From Verrucomicrobiota bacterium (GTDB lineage: Bacteria; Verrucomicrobiota; Verrucomicrobiia; Limisphaerales; JADLHS01), in the NCBI GenBank assembly GCA_013140495.1, contig JABFSR010000147.1, positions 1 to 41,614 of the forward strand: 41,614 bases of DNA, given 5' to 3'. Of this stretch, positions 17,328 through 25,002 are shown piece after piece. Position 1 is the stretch's first letter. Each line of letters begins with the position of its first letter. A program made the translations under genes and the position numbers. Below the pieces are notes generated by a model, which had not been told where the DNA came from, made no database searches, and saw nothing but the letters and a program-made list of their open reading frames with translations.

Positions 17328-18116
17328 TTATTGGAGGAGACGCAGAGCGGATTGCGGAGTCGCGTTTGCCTGCGCCAACATCGCCGTGCCTGCCTGGACA
17401 AGGATGTTGTTACGGGCAAAGTTTGTGCTCTCTTCCGCAACGTCCACATCTTTGATGCGGCTGTTGGCGGCGGTGAGGTTGTCTTTGAGCACTGCGAGCT
17501 GGTCGTTGTAGGACGTGAGCACCGAGATGCTCGCGCCGACAGTCGCACGATCCGTGGCGACGACATCCACCATGGCGACGACAGCGGTTTGAGCCGCAGC
17601 CGCACCTGTGGTGAGGTCTGAACCAGTCAGGTCGTAAGCCGAGCCGTCAATACCCGTCATTGTGAACGTGGCGCCTTCGCTGTCCACCACGACGTTACGA
17701 TCCGTGCCATCAAGCAGGGCGACGCCGTTGAATTCCTTGGTCGCCAGGTCGTTGATGTAGGTCGCCAGCGAGCCGAATTCCTGTTGATACAGAGCCACGT
17801 CCGCCGGACCCTTGGTGACGTCCTGTGCGAGCACGGACAATTCACTCATACGATCGAGGGCTTTGGCAACTTTCTTGAGGAAGCCGTCCTGCGTCTGGCT
17901 GAACGAAACCGCGTTGCTCACGTTCGTGCGCACTGCGTTGATACGGTTGATCTGTGCGTCGAAACGCGAAGACACCGCCAAGCCGGCGGCGTCATCTTCC
18001 GGTGAAGTGATCTTCAGACCGGATGAAAGGCGCGCGAGCGACTTGTTGAGTTGGGCTGTGGATTCTGAGAGCAGGCGGGCGCCTGTCTGTGCTGCGATGT
18101 TTGTGTTGATGACCAT
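17328..18116 (-). CDS. fliC: Flagellin, compact (D0/D1 domains only)
   Basis: A 262-residue flagellin, the filament subunit exported by the flagellar type III apparatus. The N-terminal helices are canonical (VINTNIAAQTGARLL, LARLSSGLKI, DDAAGLAVSSRFDAQI, ALDRMSELSVLAQD), as is the C-terminus (SRIKDVDVAEESTNFARNNILVQAGTAML, ending LRLLQ). The middle is short, so the surface-exposed D2/D3 domains are essentially absent. No other flagellar or chemotaxis gene lies in the window. The gene has its own AAGGAG ribosome site (18128-18133), a long structured leader, a sigma-28-type promoter and a terminator, making it a single-gene transcription unit. The assignment as flagellin is secure; the allele name is by analogy only. 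Confidence 0.95.
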   Translation of the reverse strand: MVINTNIAAQTGARLLSESTAQLNKSLARLSSGLKITSPEDDAAGLAVSSRFDAQINRINAVRTNVSNAVSFSQTQDGFLKKVAKALDRMSELSVLAQDVTKGPADVALYQQEFGSLATYINDLATKEFNGVALLDGTDRNVVVDSEGATFTMTGIDGSAYDLTGSDLTTGAAAAQTAVVAMVDVVATDRATVGASISVLTSYNDQLAVLKDNLTAANSRIKDVDVAEESTNFARNNILVQAGTAMLAQANATPQSALRLLQ

Positions 18117-18123
18117 ATACTAA

Positions 18124-18186
18124 CTCTCTCCTTGAGTTTGCCTCCAGAAATGGAGGTCTCTTTGTGATAACGGCATCCCTGCCGTT
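18124..18186 (-). promoter_or_regulatory. Structured 5' leader and ribosome site of the flagellin gene
   Basis: Two perfect hairpins lie between the promoter and the flagellin start: a 7-bp stem (18169-18175 with 18180-18186, 4-nt loop) and a 6-bp stem (18141-18146 with 18151-18156, 4-nt loop). The latter ends just before the AAGGAGAG ribosome site at 18126-18133. They could affect mRNA stability or translation; the GGA-containing site next to a hairpin recalls CsrA-type control of flagellin in other bacteria, but that is speculation. Confidence 0.5.
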
Positions 18187-18267
18187 GGCGTCATTTGTTC
18201 TGGGGCATCTGCCGTTCTCCCCTCTGGCACTTTTTGGCTGCCAGCCGCCTGTCACTAGACATGACCT

Positions 18268-18294
18268 GTATCGGCCACCCCTGAAATTACTTTA
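18268..18294 (-). promoter_or_regulatory. Sigma-28 (FliA)-type promoter for the flagellin gene
   Basis: On the minus strand TAAAGTAA (18294-18287), an 11-nt spacer and GCCGATAC (18275-18268) match the sigma-28 consensus TAAAGTTT-N11-GCCGATAA at 13 of 16 positions with exact spacing. Transcription would start about 145 nt before the flagellin ATG. It implies that a FliA-type sigma factor is encoded elsewhere in the genome. Confidence 0.85.
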
Positions 18295-18434
18295 GTCACA
18301 TGATGAGAAATATCGGTTTGAGTGCTGAAACAGGCTGAAATCAATGCAAAACCTCGGAAGGGCGCTGTCTCCTTTCGCCGGACAATTGGAATTTGACTCG
18401 ATTTCCGATCAAGCTTTCCCATCATTCCAAACCG

Positions 18435-19151
18435 ATGACCGTCACGCTTTTTGTTCCATGCTTCGTGGACCTGATGTATCCGCAGGTGGGCATCAGCATG
18501 GTGCGCATCTTCGAGAAGCTGGGGCACAAGGTCGTCGTGCCGAAAAGTCCGGCGTGCTGCGGGCAACCGGCGTTCAACACCGGTTACTGGGACGAAAGCC
18601 GTGAAATTGCCAGCAAGATGATGGAATCGCTTCAAGATGCCGAGGTCGTCGTCATCGCCAGCGGTTCATGTGGGGCGATGATGAAAGTGTTTTATCCCGA
18701 TCTGTTCGCTGGAACAAAGTACGAGGCGATGGCCCGCTCTCTCTCGCCCAAGTGCCATGAGTTTTCCGGCTTCCTTGTCAACAAACTTGGCGTCACCGAT
18801 CTCGGCGCGAAGTTTCCGCACAAGGTCACGTTTCACGACGGCTGCCACGGCCTGCGCGAGTTGAACAACAAACGTCCGCCGCGCGAACTGCTCGCGAAGG
18901 TGAAAGGATTGGAACTCGTCGAAATGGGCGCGTCGGAAACCTGCTGTGGTTTCGGCGGCACGTTCTCCGCGAAGTTTCCCGCCATCTCCACGGCGATGGG
19001 CGAAGTCAAATGCGCGTCCGCATTGGAAACGAAGGCGGATTACATCGTCTCGTGCGATTCGAGCTGCCTGATGCAGATTCAAGGCTTGGCCGACAAACAG
19101 AAGAAGGGTCTCAAAACGATCCATCTGGCGGAAATTTTGGCGCAGCAATGA
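18435..19151 (+). CDS. lutA: LutA/LldE-type (Fe-S)-binding oxidoreductase subunit
   Basis: A 238-residue protein made of two CCG (cysteine-rich) domains: PACCGQPAFNTGYW and ETCCGFGGTFSAKFP, together with upstream single cysteines (VPCFVDLMYP, DGCHGLREL, CDSSCLMQIQG). LutA works with LutB and LutC in L-lactate oxidation to pyruvate; the same domain occurs in GlpC and heterodisulfide reductase subunits. Start is ATG at 18435, giving the family N-terminus TVTLFVPCFVD; an upstream TTG at 18393 would add 14 unconserved residues. lutB follows 88 nt later, across a palindromic repeat. No strong ribosome site is visible. Confidence 0.9.
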   Translation: MTVTLFVPCFVDLMYPQVGISMVRIFEKLGHKVVVPKSPACCGQPAFNTGYWDESREIASKMMESLQDAEVVVIASGSCGAMMKVFYPDLFAGTKYEAMARSLSPKCHEFSGFLVNKLGVTDLGAKFPHKVTFHDGCHGLRELNNKRPPRELLAKVKGLELVEMGASETCCGFGGTFSAKFPAISTAMGEVKCASALETKADYIVSCDSSCLMQIQGLADKQKKGLKTIHLAEILAQQ

Positions 19152-19164
19152 ATGCACAAGTTTC

Positions 19165-19235
19165 AAAAAGCTTTAGACACGAATTGCCACCAATTGAATT
19201 CGTGTTAATTCGTGAAATTCGTGTCTCAGCTTTTT
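19165..19235. repeat. Large imperfect palindrome with three AATTCGTG units between lutA and lutB
   Basis: Arms AAAAAGC (19165-19171) and GCTTTTT (19229-19235) pair outside GACACGAATT (19176-19185) and AATTCGTGTC (19216-19225). The unit AATTCGTG occurs three times, at 19197, 19207 and 19216. The hairpin would end 4 nt before the lutB ATG and could hide its ribosome site or attenuate transcription. From memory, similar GACACGAATT-type repeats are scattered through many unrelated bacterial genomes. Confidence 0.75.
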
Positions 19236-19239
19236 CCGC

Positions 19240-20646
19240 ATGAGCGCGCCCGCCACCCATTTCAACGAAGACGCCCGGCGGGTCGCGCCGGACACGCGGC
19301 ATCGCGGCATCATTCAGACTGCGATGGGCAAATACGAGGCCGTTCGCGATCAACGCAAGTTGTGGTTTCAAGACTGGCAGGGGGCGAGGGATCTCGCGGC
19401 GCGCACCAAGTTCGAGGCCGTCAATCATCTGGATCGCCACCTCGAACAGTTCGCTCGACTCCTCGAAACTCGTGGCACGAAAGTTCATTGGGCCAACAAC
19501 GCGCAGCAGGGGCGCGACATTATACTTGGCATAGTTCGCGAGAAAAACGCCAAGGTCATTGTGAAGTCGAAGACGATGACCTCCGAGGAAATCCATCTCA
19601 ACGATGCGATGGAGCACGCGGGCTATGAAGTCGTCGAATCGGACCTCGGCGAATACATTGTGCAGTTACGCGAGGAGCCGCCTTATCATCTGGTGTTTCC
19701 CGCAATGCATCTCACTCGTGGCGAGATCAAGGACTTGTTCCAAAAAAAGCTTAACGACGCGCCGTCCGATGATCCTGAGGCGCTGACGATGGTCGCGCGG
19801 CGTGCGTTGCGGAAGAAATACCTGCAAGCCGACATTGGCATCACTGGCGCGAATTTCTGCATCGCCGAGACGGGCATGATTTCCATCACGGAAAACGAAG
19901 GCAACGCCCGGCTTACGGCGGCATTGCCCAAGACGATGATCACGCTCGTCGGTATCGAGAAGATTTTACCGCGCTTGGAAGACCTCGCGCTGTTCCTGCC
20001 GATGCTCGCGGTCATGGGCACTGGCCAGGCTTTTACCTGTTACAACACGATGTACGGCGGGCCGCGTCAACCTGGCGAATCCGACGGGCCGGAGGAATAC
20101 CACGTCGTGTTGCTCGACAACCAGCGCACCACGTTGCTTGCCGACGCCGAGCAGAGAGACGCGCTGGGCTGCATCCGCTGTGGGGCCTGTTTGAATGTGT
20201 GTCCGATTTTCCGCAACGTCGGCGGTCACACCTACGGCACGGTCTATGGCGGGCCGATTGGCTCGGTCATTACGCCGCACCTGCGAGGGTTGAAGGACTG
20301 GAAGCATCTCAGCTACGCGTCTTCACTGTGCGGCGCATGTACTGAGACCTGTCCGGTAAAGATTGACCTGCACCATCACCTGTTGCAGAACCGTCGCAAC
20401 GCCTCACAAGGTCCAAAGAGCAGTCCAAGCTGGTTGCAGAAACTCGCGTTCAAAATCTTTTCGCCCATTGCCAACAAACCCGGCCTGTGGTCCTTGACTA
20501 CGAAGTTGAGTCGCTTCGGGATGAAGCTGCGAAGTCTGGTGAACGGCAGCCTGATTGACCCGGCCCGACCCTGGACGAAATCACGGAACCTGCCGCCAAT
20601 TGCGAAGCAAAGTTTCCGCGAGTGGCTCAAGGAGCAGGGAAGATGA
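19240..20646 (+). CDS. lutB: LutB/LldF-type iron-sulfur lactate utilisation protein
   Basis: A 468-residue protein with an N-terminal LUD domain (about 60-290; KSKTMTSEEIHLN and GANFCIAETGMISITENEGN are typical) and two 4Fe-4S motifs, CIRCGACLNVCP from Cys311 and CGACTETCPVKI from Cys364. The C-terminal helical extension beginning near PSWLQKLAFKIF is the usual LutB tail. LutB is thought to transfer electrons from lactate oxidation within a LutABC complex. Length is normal. The lutC gene that usually follows is absent; the next gene is a flippase after 103 nt without a clear terminator. Confidence in family is high; lactate as substrate is inherited from the family. Confidence 0.92.
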   Translation: MSAPATHFNEDARRVAPDTRHRGIIQTAMGKYEAVRDQRKLWFQDWQGARDLAARTKFEAVNHLDRHLEQFARLLETRGTKVHWANNAQQGRDIILGIVREKNAKVIVKSKTMTSEEIHLNDAMEHAGYEVVESDLGEYIVQLREEPPYHLVFPAMHLTRGEIKDLFQKKLNDAPSDDPEALTMVARRALRKKYLQADIGITGANFCIAETGMISITENEGNARLTAALPKTMITLVGIEKILPRLEDLALFLPMLAVMGTGQAFTCYNTMYGGPRQPGESDGPEEYHVVLLDNQRTTLLADAEQRDALGCIRCGACLNVCPIFRNVGGHTYGTVYGGPIGSVITPHLRGLKDWKHLSYASSLCGACTETCPVKIDLHHHLLQNRRNASQGPKSSPSWLQKLAFKIFSPIANKPGLWSLTTKLSRFGMKLRSLVNGSLIDPARPWTKSRNLPPIAKQSFREWLKEQGR

Positions 20647-20749
20647 GGGAGCACGCGAACTGCTTCACTCAATTGCGTGAATTATTCGTTTCAATATATT
20701 CGGAGGAACCTAGGATTGAACCAACCCGCCGACAACCTGTCCAACCCAC

Positions 20750-22036
20750 ATGATTGCTGAAAAAGCAGAACCCGCGTCCCTCATGCCCGCCGCGTCCGAC
20801 AAACATCACCTGACATTCTTCCGGCAAAGCGGCTGGTTGATGATCGCCACAACGCTTGGCGGCTTGATGATGTACGCCGTCCATCCCATCGCCAAAAATA
20901 TGGGCAAGATTGAATATGGTGTGTTCACCACGCTCATTCAGATCGTGTCGCTGATGACAATTCCGGCGGTGGGATTGCAAAGCGTGTTTGCGCAGCAGGC
21001 GGCGGGTGTAATGACGCCCGAGCATGAACGGGAACTGGCCGGGGTGTTTCGCGGCGTGCTGCGGCTGACGTTTTTTGTCTGGGTGGCGATGGCAGCAATC
21101 ATCTTCCTCCTTCGCGACCGGGTGCTGTCCGGACTCGGCATTTCCAATCCCGTCGCGCTCTGGGTTACGCTGGTCATCGGACTGGTGGGATTGTGGAGGC
21201 CAATTTTTCAGGGCGTGCTGCAAGGCCGTCAGAATTTTCAGTGGCTCGGCGGGTTGATGATTGCCGACGGCATTGGCCGGCTTGCGGCCGTGTTTTTAAT
21301 CGTCAGCGTTCTCGCGCATCTCGCGGCGGGTGCGATGACGGCGGTTCTGGTCGGCATGGTTTTCGCGCTGCTGGTAGGTGGCTGGTTGTGCCGCGACTGC
21401 CTTCGTAGTGAAACAATGCCGGTCAACTGGAGCGCGTGGTTGAAGCGCGTGGCGCCGCTGACGCTCGGCATGGGTGTAGGTATCTTCATGCTCGCGGCGG
21501 ACATGATCTTTGTGCAGAACTTTTTTTCCAAGGAGCAGACTGGATTCTACGCGGCGGCGGGAATGATCGGCCGGGCACTGGTTTACTTCACAACGCCTGT
21601 TGCGGCGGTGATGTTTCCCAAGCTGGCGCGCAGTGCGGCGACGGGTGAAAAATCAAATGCACTTGCTCTTGCGCTGGGTGTGACGGCGCTGGCGGGCGCA
21701 GGTGCGGCCATGATGTGTACCTTGTTTCCGACGCTGCCATTGCGAATTGTCTATGACAAATCCTTCCTCGATGTCTCCGGCCCGCTTGTGCCGTGGTTTG
21801 CGTGGTGCATGTTGCCACTGACACTGGCGACGGTGTTGCTCAACAGCCTGATGGCGCGCTCGCAATTCAAAGCCGTGCCGTGGATGGTGGCGGTGGCGGC
21901 AGGCTACGGTCTCACACTTTACCTGCGCCATGAGAGCTTCATTCAAGTGATCCAGACCATCGGCATCTTCGGCACGTTGCTGCTCGCCGTCTGCGCGTGG
22001 TTTACTTTTCGACCTGGGGCAGCTACAAGGACTTGA
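20750..22036 (+). CDS. Polysaccharide/oligosaccharide flippase (Wzx/MATE-like)
   Basis: A 428-residue polytopic protein with about 12 hydrophobic helices and the early segment GWLMIATTLGGLMMYAVHPIAKNMGKIEYGVF, characteristic of the polysaccharide transport protein family in which the Tyr-Gly pair ends the second helix. Such proteins move lipid-linked sugar units across the inner membrane. ATG at 20750 is used; Met12 (ATG at 20783) is an alternative since the first 18 residues are not conserved-looking. It is separated by the ABC exporter from the glycosyltransferase and O-antigen ligase genes that probably share its pathway. The 3' end overlaps the convergent permease gene by 14 nt. Confidence 0.8.
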   Translation: MIAEKAEPASLMPAASDKHHLTFFRQSGWLMIATTLGGLMMYAVHPIAKNMGKIEYGVFTTLIQIVSLMTIPAVGLQSVFAQQAAGVMTPEHERELAGVFRGVLRLTFFVWVAMAAIIFLLRDRVLSGLGISNPVALWVTLVIGLVGLWRPIFQGVLQGRQNFQWLGGLMIADGIGRLAAVFLIVSVLAHLAAGAMTAVLVGMVFALLVGGWLCRDCLRSETMPVNWSAWLKRVAPLTLGMGVGIFMLAADMIFVQNFFSKEQTGFYAAAGMIGRALVYFTTPVAAVMFPKLARSAATGEKSNALALALGVTALAGAGAAMMCTLFPTLPLRIVYDKSFLDVSGPLVPWFAWCMLPLTLATVLLNSLMARSQFKAVPWMVAVAAGYGLTLYLRHESFIQVIQTIGIFGTLLLAVCAWFTFRPGAATRT

Positions 22037-23294
22037 GCGCAGCTATCACGGGCAATCGCGCGGCGCGGATGGCCGGGAAGAAGCTGCCGAGAATTCCAAC
22101 GATCACGGCGAATATGACTCCTTGGGCCATCAACATCGGCGTGATGCGGAATTGAAAAATCACCTCGCTGAATGTGTTAAAACTCAGCGTGCCGAAGCGC
22201 ACACCGAACGCCACACACAACCACTGAGCCAGCAGGGCCATTCCACAGCCGAGCACGCCGCCGAGACCAGCCAGGATTGCTCCTTCGAGATTGAAGCTCG
22301 CGAGGATTGTCCGGCGACGGAATCCAAGCACGCGCAGCGTGCCGATCTCCCGCGTGCGCGATCCCACGCTCGCATACATCGTGTTCATCGCAGCGAACAC
22401 GGCACCCACAGACATTGCAATGGCGAGAAATTCACCAAGAATTTTGATGGGTAATGCGGTCTTCGTTTGCTTTGCGTAATACTCTGTTTCCATTTCGGCC
22501 CGGAGCGGCATCCGTTTTTCCAGATCAATGCGTTTGGCGAGGGCGGCTGCGGCGTCGGTGCTGCCAACACGGGCCAGAACACTCGAGTAACTTTCGCGAT
22601 CAAACGCCGAGCGGGCTTCGTCCGCGTCCATCCACATCTCGGAATCAAACGCGCTGTCGCTTGCTTCGAACCAACCCACCACGGTCAACTCGGTCGGTCC
22701 GGTTTTGAATTTCTGGCCGGGATCGGTGTTAGCGAAGCGTTTCGCCATTTTCGCGCTTACCACCGCCTCCCGTTTGCCAGGAGTGAACCAGCGTCCGTTC
22801 ACAAGTTTTACCTGGGGGCGTAATTCGATGCCCATTGGCGTGACGCCGCGCATGGTGACGTTCGCTTCGCCCGCGCCTTCGCGACGCGGCAGGTTGATGA
22901 TTATGGCGAGGTCGGCGGAGACAATCGGGTGGCCCTGTGCATCGCGTTCAATCTCCGGCCAGTATTGGAGAATTTTCAAATGCTCGCGAGAAACCTGGCT
23001 GCTGGATTCGGCGGTTGAGCCCTTGCGGACGATCATCACATTGCGTGGGTCACCGGTGTTCTGGCTTGAGCGTTCCAACCCGGCAGCCATGGCTTGCATG
23101 AGGACGAAGACGGTGACGACCAGCGCAATGCCCAGGACTGTTGCCGCCGTTGCGCGCCAGCGGATGAAGACGCTTTTGAAATTGTACAGCGCAGGAATCG
23201 GTGACGTAACGACGGAGTAGAGGAGCCAAAGCGCGTAACCGCCGATCGTGAGAGCGAACAGGCCAAAAATAATTGTGGAGGCGTTGATGTCCAT
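22023..23294 (-). CDS. ABC transporter permease, FtsX/MacB type (second permease)
   Basis: A 423-residue membrane protein with four hydrophobic segments (about 8-30, 51-73, 290-315 and 385-412, plus one near 338-362) and a large periplasmic domain between the first group and the rest, as in MacB/LolC-type permeases. The C-terminal FtsX domain is recognisable from the MNTMYASVGSRTREIGTLRVLGFRRRTI coupling-helix region. It works with the ATPase at 25003-25686 and the first permease. A 45-nt spacer and the toxin-antitoxin pair now separate it from the first permease; a leftover copy of the first permease's last codons ends 5 nt before its ATG. No periplasmic adaptor (HlyD-like) protein is encoded nearby, so the exported substrate cannot be guessed. 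Confidence 0.85.
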   Translation of the reverse strand: MDINASTIIFGLFALTIGGYALWLLYSVVTSPIPALYNFKSVFIRWRATAATVLGIALVVTVFVLMQAMAAGLERSSQNTGDPRNVMIVRKGSTAESSSQVSREHLKILQYWPEIERDAQGHPIVSADLAIIINLPRREGAGEANVTMRGVTPMGIELRPQVKLVNGRWFTPGKREAVVSAKMAKRFANTDPGQKFKTGPTELTVVGWFEASDSAFDSEMWMDADEARSAFDRESYSSVLARVGSTDAAAALAKRIDLEKRMPLRAEMETEYYAKQTKTALPIKILGEFLAIAMSVGAVFAAMNTMYASVGSRTREIGTLRVLGFRRRTILASFNLEGAILAGLGGVLGCGMALLAQWLCVAFGVRFGTLSFNTFSEVIFQFRITPMLMAQGVIFAVIVGILGSFFPAIRAARLPVIAALKSL

Positions 23295-23299
23295 TTCAC

Positions 23300-23333
23300 T
23301 TAATCCAGCGTCTTCAACCGTTCCGTCATAGTC
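23300..23333 (-). pseudogene. Remnant of the 3' end of an FtsX-type permease gene
   Basis: Read on the minus strand this stretch ends in codons for MTERLKTLD and a stop, nearly the same as the VTDGLKTLD end of the intact permease at 23854-24999. At the DNA level 23302-23333 and 23856-23887 agree at 27 of 32 positions without gaps. It lies directly before the second permease, where the end of an adjoining permease gene would be expected, and on the far side of the toxin-antitoxin pair from the intact gene. Confidence 0.65.
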
Positions 23334-23339
23334 CTGCGT

Positions 23340-23594
23340 TCAAATCCTGTTGTCATAGTCGTTGTGCGTTCCGATCCAAAACCATACCACGCCGCCCGGT
23401 TGTTCGGTTGCGATGGCGCGGTATTTTTGATTGATGCGAACAGACCAGAGCCCGCTCCGGAGTTCCTTGAATTGGAGCGACGGATGAAACGGATGCGTCT
23501 GCCAGAGTTTGAATCGTTCACGGGCGAGTTGTTGGAGTTCGGACGGCAGCGCGTTGAAGTGCGTCCAGAAGCTTGGATCAGTATTTGATTTCAC
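23340..23594 (-). CDS. RelE/ParE-superfamily toxin-like protein
   Basis: An 84-residue protein with the compact fold signature of this toxin group: FWTHFNALPSELQQLARERFKLW (two helices), HPSLQFKEL, WSVRINQKYRAIA and a C-terminal VVWFWIGTHNDYD. Chromosomal members are mostly translation inhibitors (RelE-like) or gyrase poisons (ParE-like); which applies here cannot be told from sequence, and no activity is shown. The start is GTG at 23594, overlapping the antitoxin stop by 4 nt (GTGA), the usual antitoxin-first arrangement. It sits between two permease genes of an ABC exporter, in the same direction. Confidence 0.85.
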   Translation of the reverse strand: MKSNTDPSFWTHFNALPSELQQLARERFKLWQTHPFHPSLQFKELRSGLWSVRINQKYRAIATEQPGGVVWFWIGTHNDYDNRI

Positions 23595-23797
23595 GGCATC
23601 TCGCCGAGCCGTCCGGCCTTCGTGTTTTCATCCACTTCCCTGAGCACGCCGGCATGTTTACCTCCGGGCGCAAAGTCCGCCGCCATCTGACGATCCCACT
23701 CGTCGTCCTCCCATCCGTTGAACCACTTGGCGAATTCCGCACGTTCGGACAGGGACAGTTTAGTCACCGCCTGTTTGATCTCAGCTACTGTGCTCAT
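23591..23797 (-). CDS. Antitoxin partner of the RelE/ParE-like toxin
   Basis: A 68-residue acidic protein beginning MSTVAEIKQAVTKLSLSERA, the N-terminal helix pair seen in antitoxins and addiction-module components that accompany this toxin type, followed by a WEDDEWDRQMAADFAPGG segment and a flexible tail ending in an AGRLGEMP-like motif expected to wrap the toxin. It probably neutralises the toxin by direct binding; no DNA-binding domain is obvious, so autoregulation is uncertain. Start is ATG at 23797. The 56 nt between it and the upstream permease stop contain no clear promoter, so transcription from the ABC operon is possible. Confidence 0.8.
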   Translation of the reverse strand: MSTVAEIKQAVTKLSLSERAEFAKWFNGWEDDEWDRQMAADFAPGGKHAGVLREVDENTKAGRLGEMP

Positions 23798-23853
23798 GGT
23801 TTGAATTTAGTCTGCGTATGCGAAGCGGCAACTACTTTTCTGGCCTCGAACTC

Positions 23854-24999
23854 TCAATCCAGCGTCTTCAACCCGTCCGTCACGCTCATCTTCGCCACAG
23901 CCAGCGAAGGCATGATGCTTGCAATGATTCCCAGCATTGCCGCGACCAGTGTGCCGATGCCTACGATTTTCGAGGTGACTTCAAAGGATGGGAACAAGCC
24001 GTTCGTCAGCTTCGCCACATCACCGTAGGTAAACAGCACGTACGCGCCGCCCACGCCGATCAATGCGCCCGCCATCGCCAGGCCGAAGCTCTCCGCAAGA
24101 ATAAAGGCGAACAGTTCCCGGCGGCGAAACCCGATGGCCTTGAGGATGGCGAGTTCGCGAAAGCGTTCGCGGATGGCCATGCTCATCGTGCTCGCCGTGA
24201 CAAGCAGCAATGTGAACACGACCGCGCTACAGACCAGCGTGACGAGCAGCTTGATGTTGCCCCACATGGAAATAAAACCCAACTGGAATGCGCGTTCTGT
24301 TTCGGCCCGCACTTCTGCGGAGGTGTTTGCAAACTTTTTGTTGATGGCATCAATCACACCCGGCATTTCCTCGGCCGAACTCACACGCAACCACCACATG
24401 CCCACCATGCCTTCCACGCCACTCGACTCATCAAGGTAGTCGTGCCGAAAAAGCATGTTGCGGTCGTCTGGTGTGCCGGAGTAGATGCCGACGATTTTGA
24501 ATTCCATGGTGCAAGGATAGACCGTGCTTTCGAGCGTGATCTTGTCGCCGACTTTGAGCTTGTACTTCTCGGCGGAGATTCTGCCAATCACAGCGGCGTC
24601 CTTTTCCTTTTCAAATGCTTCGTAGCCGGCTTCGCTCATCTTCGTCTCGCCAAACACCGGCCTGAGCTTTTTCGGGTCCATGGCGAACTGGGCGAAAGTC
24701 ATTCCTTCCTCGTTCTTGTATTTGCCGCCGTACCATGTGAACGGCGTCACTGCCGCGATACCCGGGATGCGTTCGATTGCAGCGAGCTGACGCGCAGGCA
24801 GGAGGTTGGCTATGGAAATTTTGTTTCGCACCGCTACGCGCAAGGCTGCTCCGACGTCCTCCGCCGGCAATGTGATTTCGCGAAGTGCAACCAGAAGCGT
24901 CACCAGCAGGAACAGGCTTACGGCAACACTGAGAATGGAAAGCGTTGCCCTGCGCTTGTTGCGCAATGCGTTTTTGAGAATGAATGTTGGAATCGTCAT
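23854..24999 (-). CDS. ABC transporter permease, FtsX/MacB type (first permease)
   Basis: A 381-residue inner-membrane protein. It starts TIPTFILKNALRNKRRATLSILSVAVSLFLLV, the typical MacB/LolC beginning with a basic cytoplasmic segment and first helix (about 20-42). A periplasmic domain spans about 45-260, and three C-terminal helices (about 263-288, 318-345 and 352-372) enclose the coupling-helix motif SMAIRERFRELAILKAIGFRRREL. It is co-transcribed with the ATPase, 3 nt after its stop. Together with the second permease it forms a type VII ABC system, which performs mechanotransmission or export rather than import. The substrate is unknown. Confidence 0.88.
   Translation of the reverse strand: MTIPTFILKNALRNKRRATLSILSVAVSLFLLVTLLVALREITLPAEDVGAALRVAVRNKISIANLLPARQLAAIERIPGIAAVTPFTWYGGKYKNEEGMTFAQFAMDPKKLRPVFGETKMSEAGYEAFEKEKDAAVIGRISAEKYKLKVGDKITLESTVYPCTMEFKIVGIYSGTPDDRNMLFRHDYLDESSGVEGMVGMWWLRVSSAEEMPGVIDAINKKFANTSAEVRAETERAFQLGFISMWGNIKLLVTLVCSAVVFTLLLVTASTMSMAIRERFRELAILKAIGFRRRELFAFILAESFGLAMAGALIGVGGAYVLFTYGDVAKLTNGLFPSFEVTSKIVGIGTLVAAMLGIIASIMPSLAVAKMSVTDGLKTLD
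23856..23887. repeat. Direct repeat partner of 23302-23333
   Basis: This is the original copy, inside the last codons of the first permease gene. It and the copy at 23302-23333 are in the same orientation, 554 nt apart, and bracket the toxin-antitoxin pair. Confidence 0.7.
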
Positions 25000-25002
25000 C
25001 GC

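Noticed and set aside
18225..18240. Sigma-54-like TGGCAC...GGCTG on the plus strand upstream of lutA
   Set aside because: The spacing between the GG and GC elements is one base short (9 instead of 10) and the -12 box lacks TTGC, so it does not meet the sigma-54 consensus.
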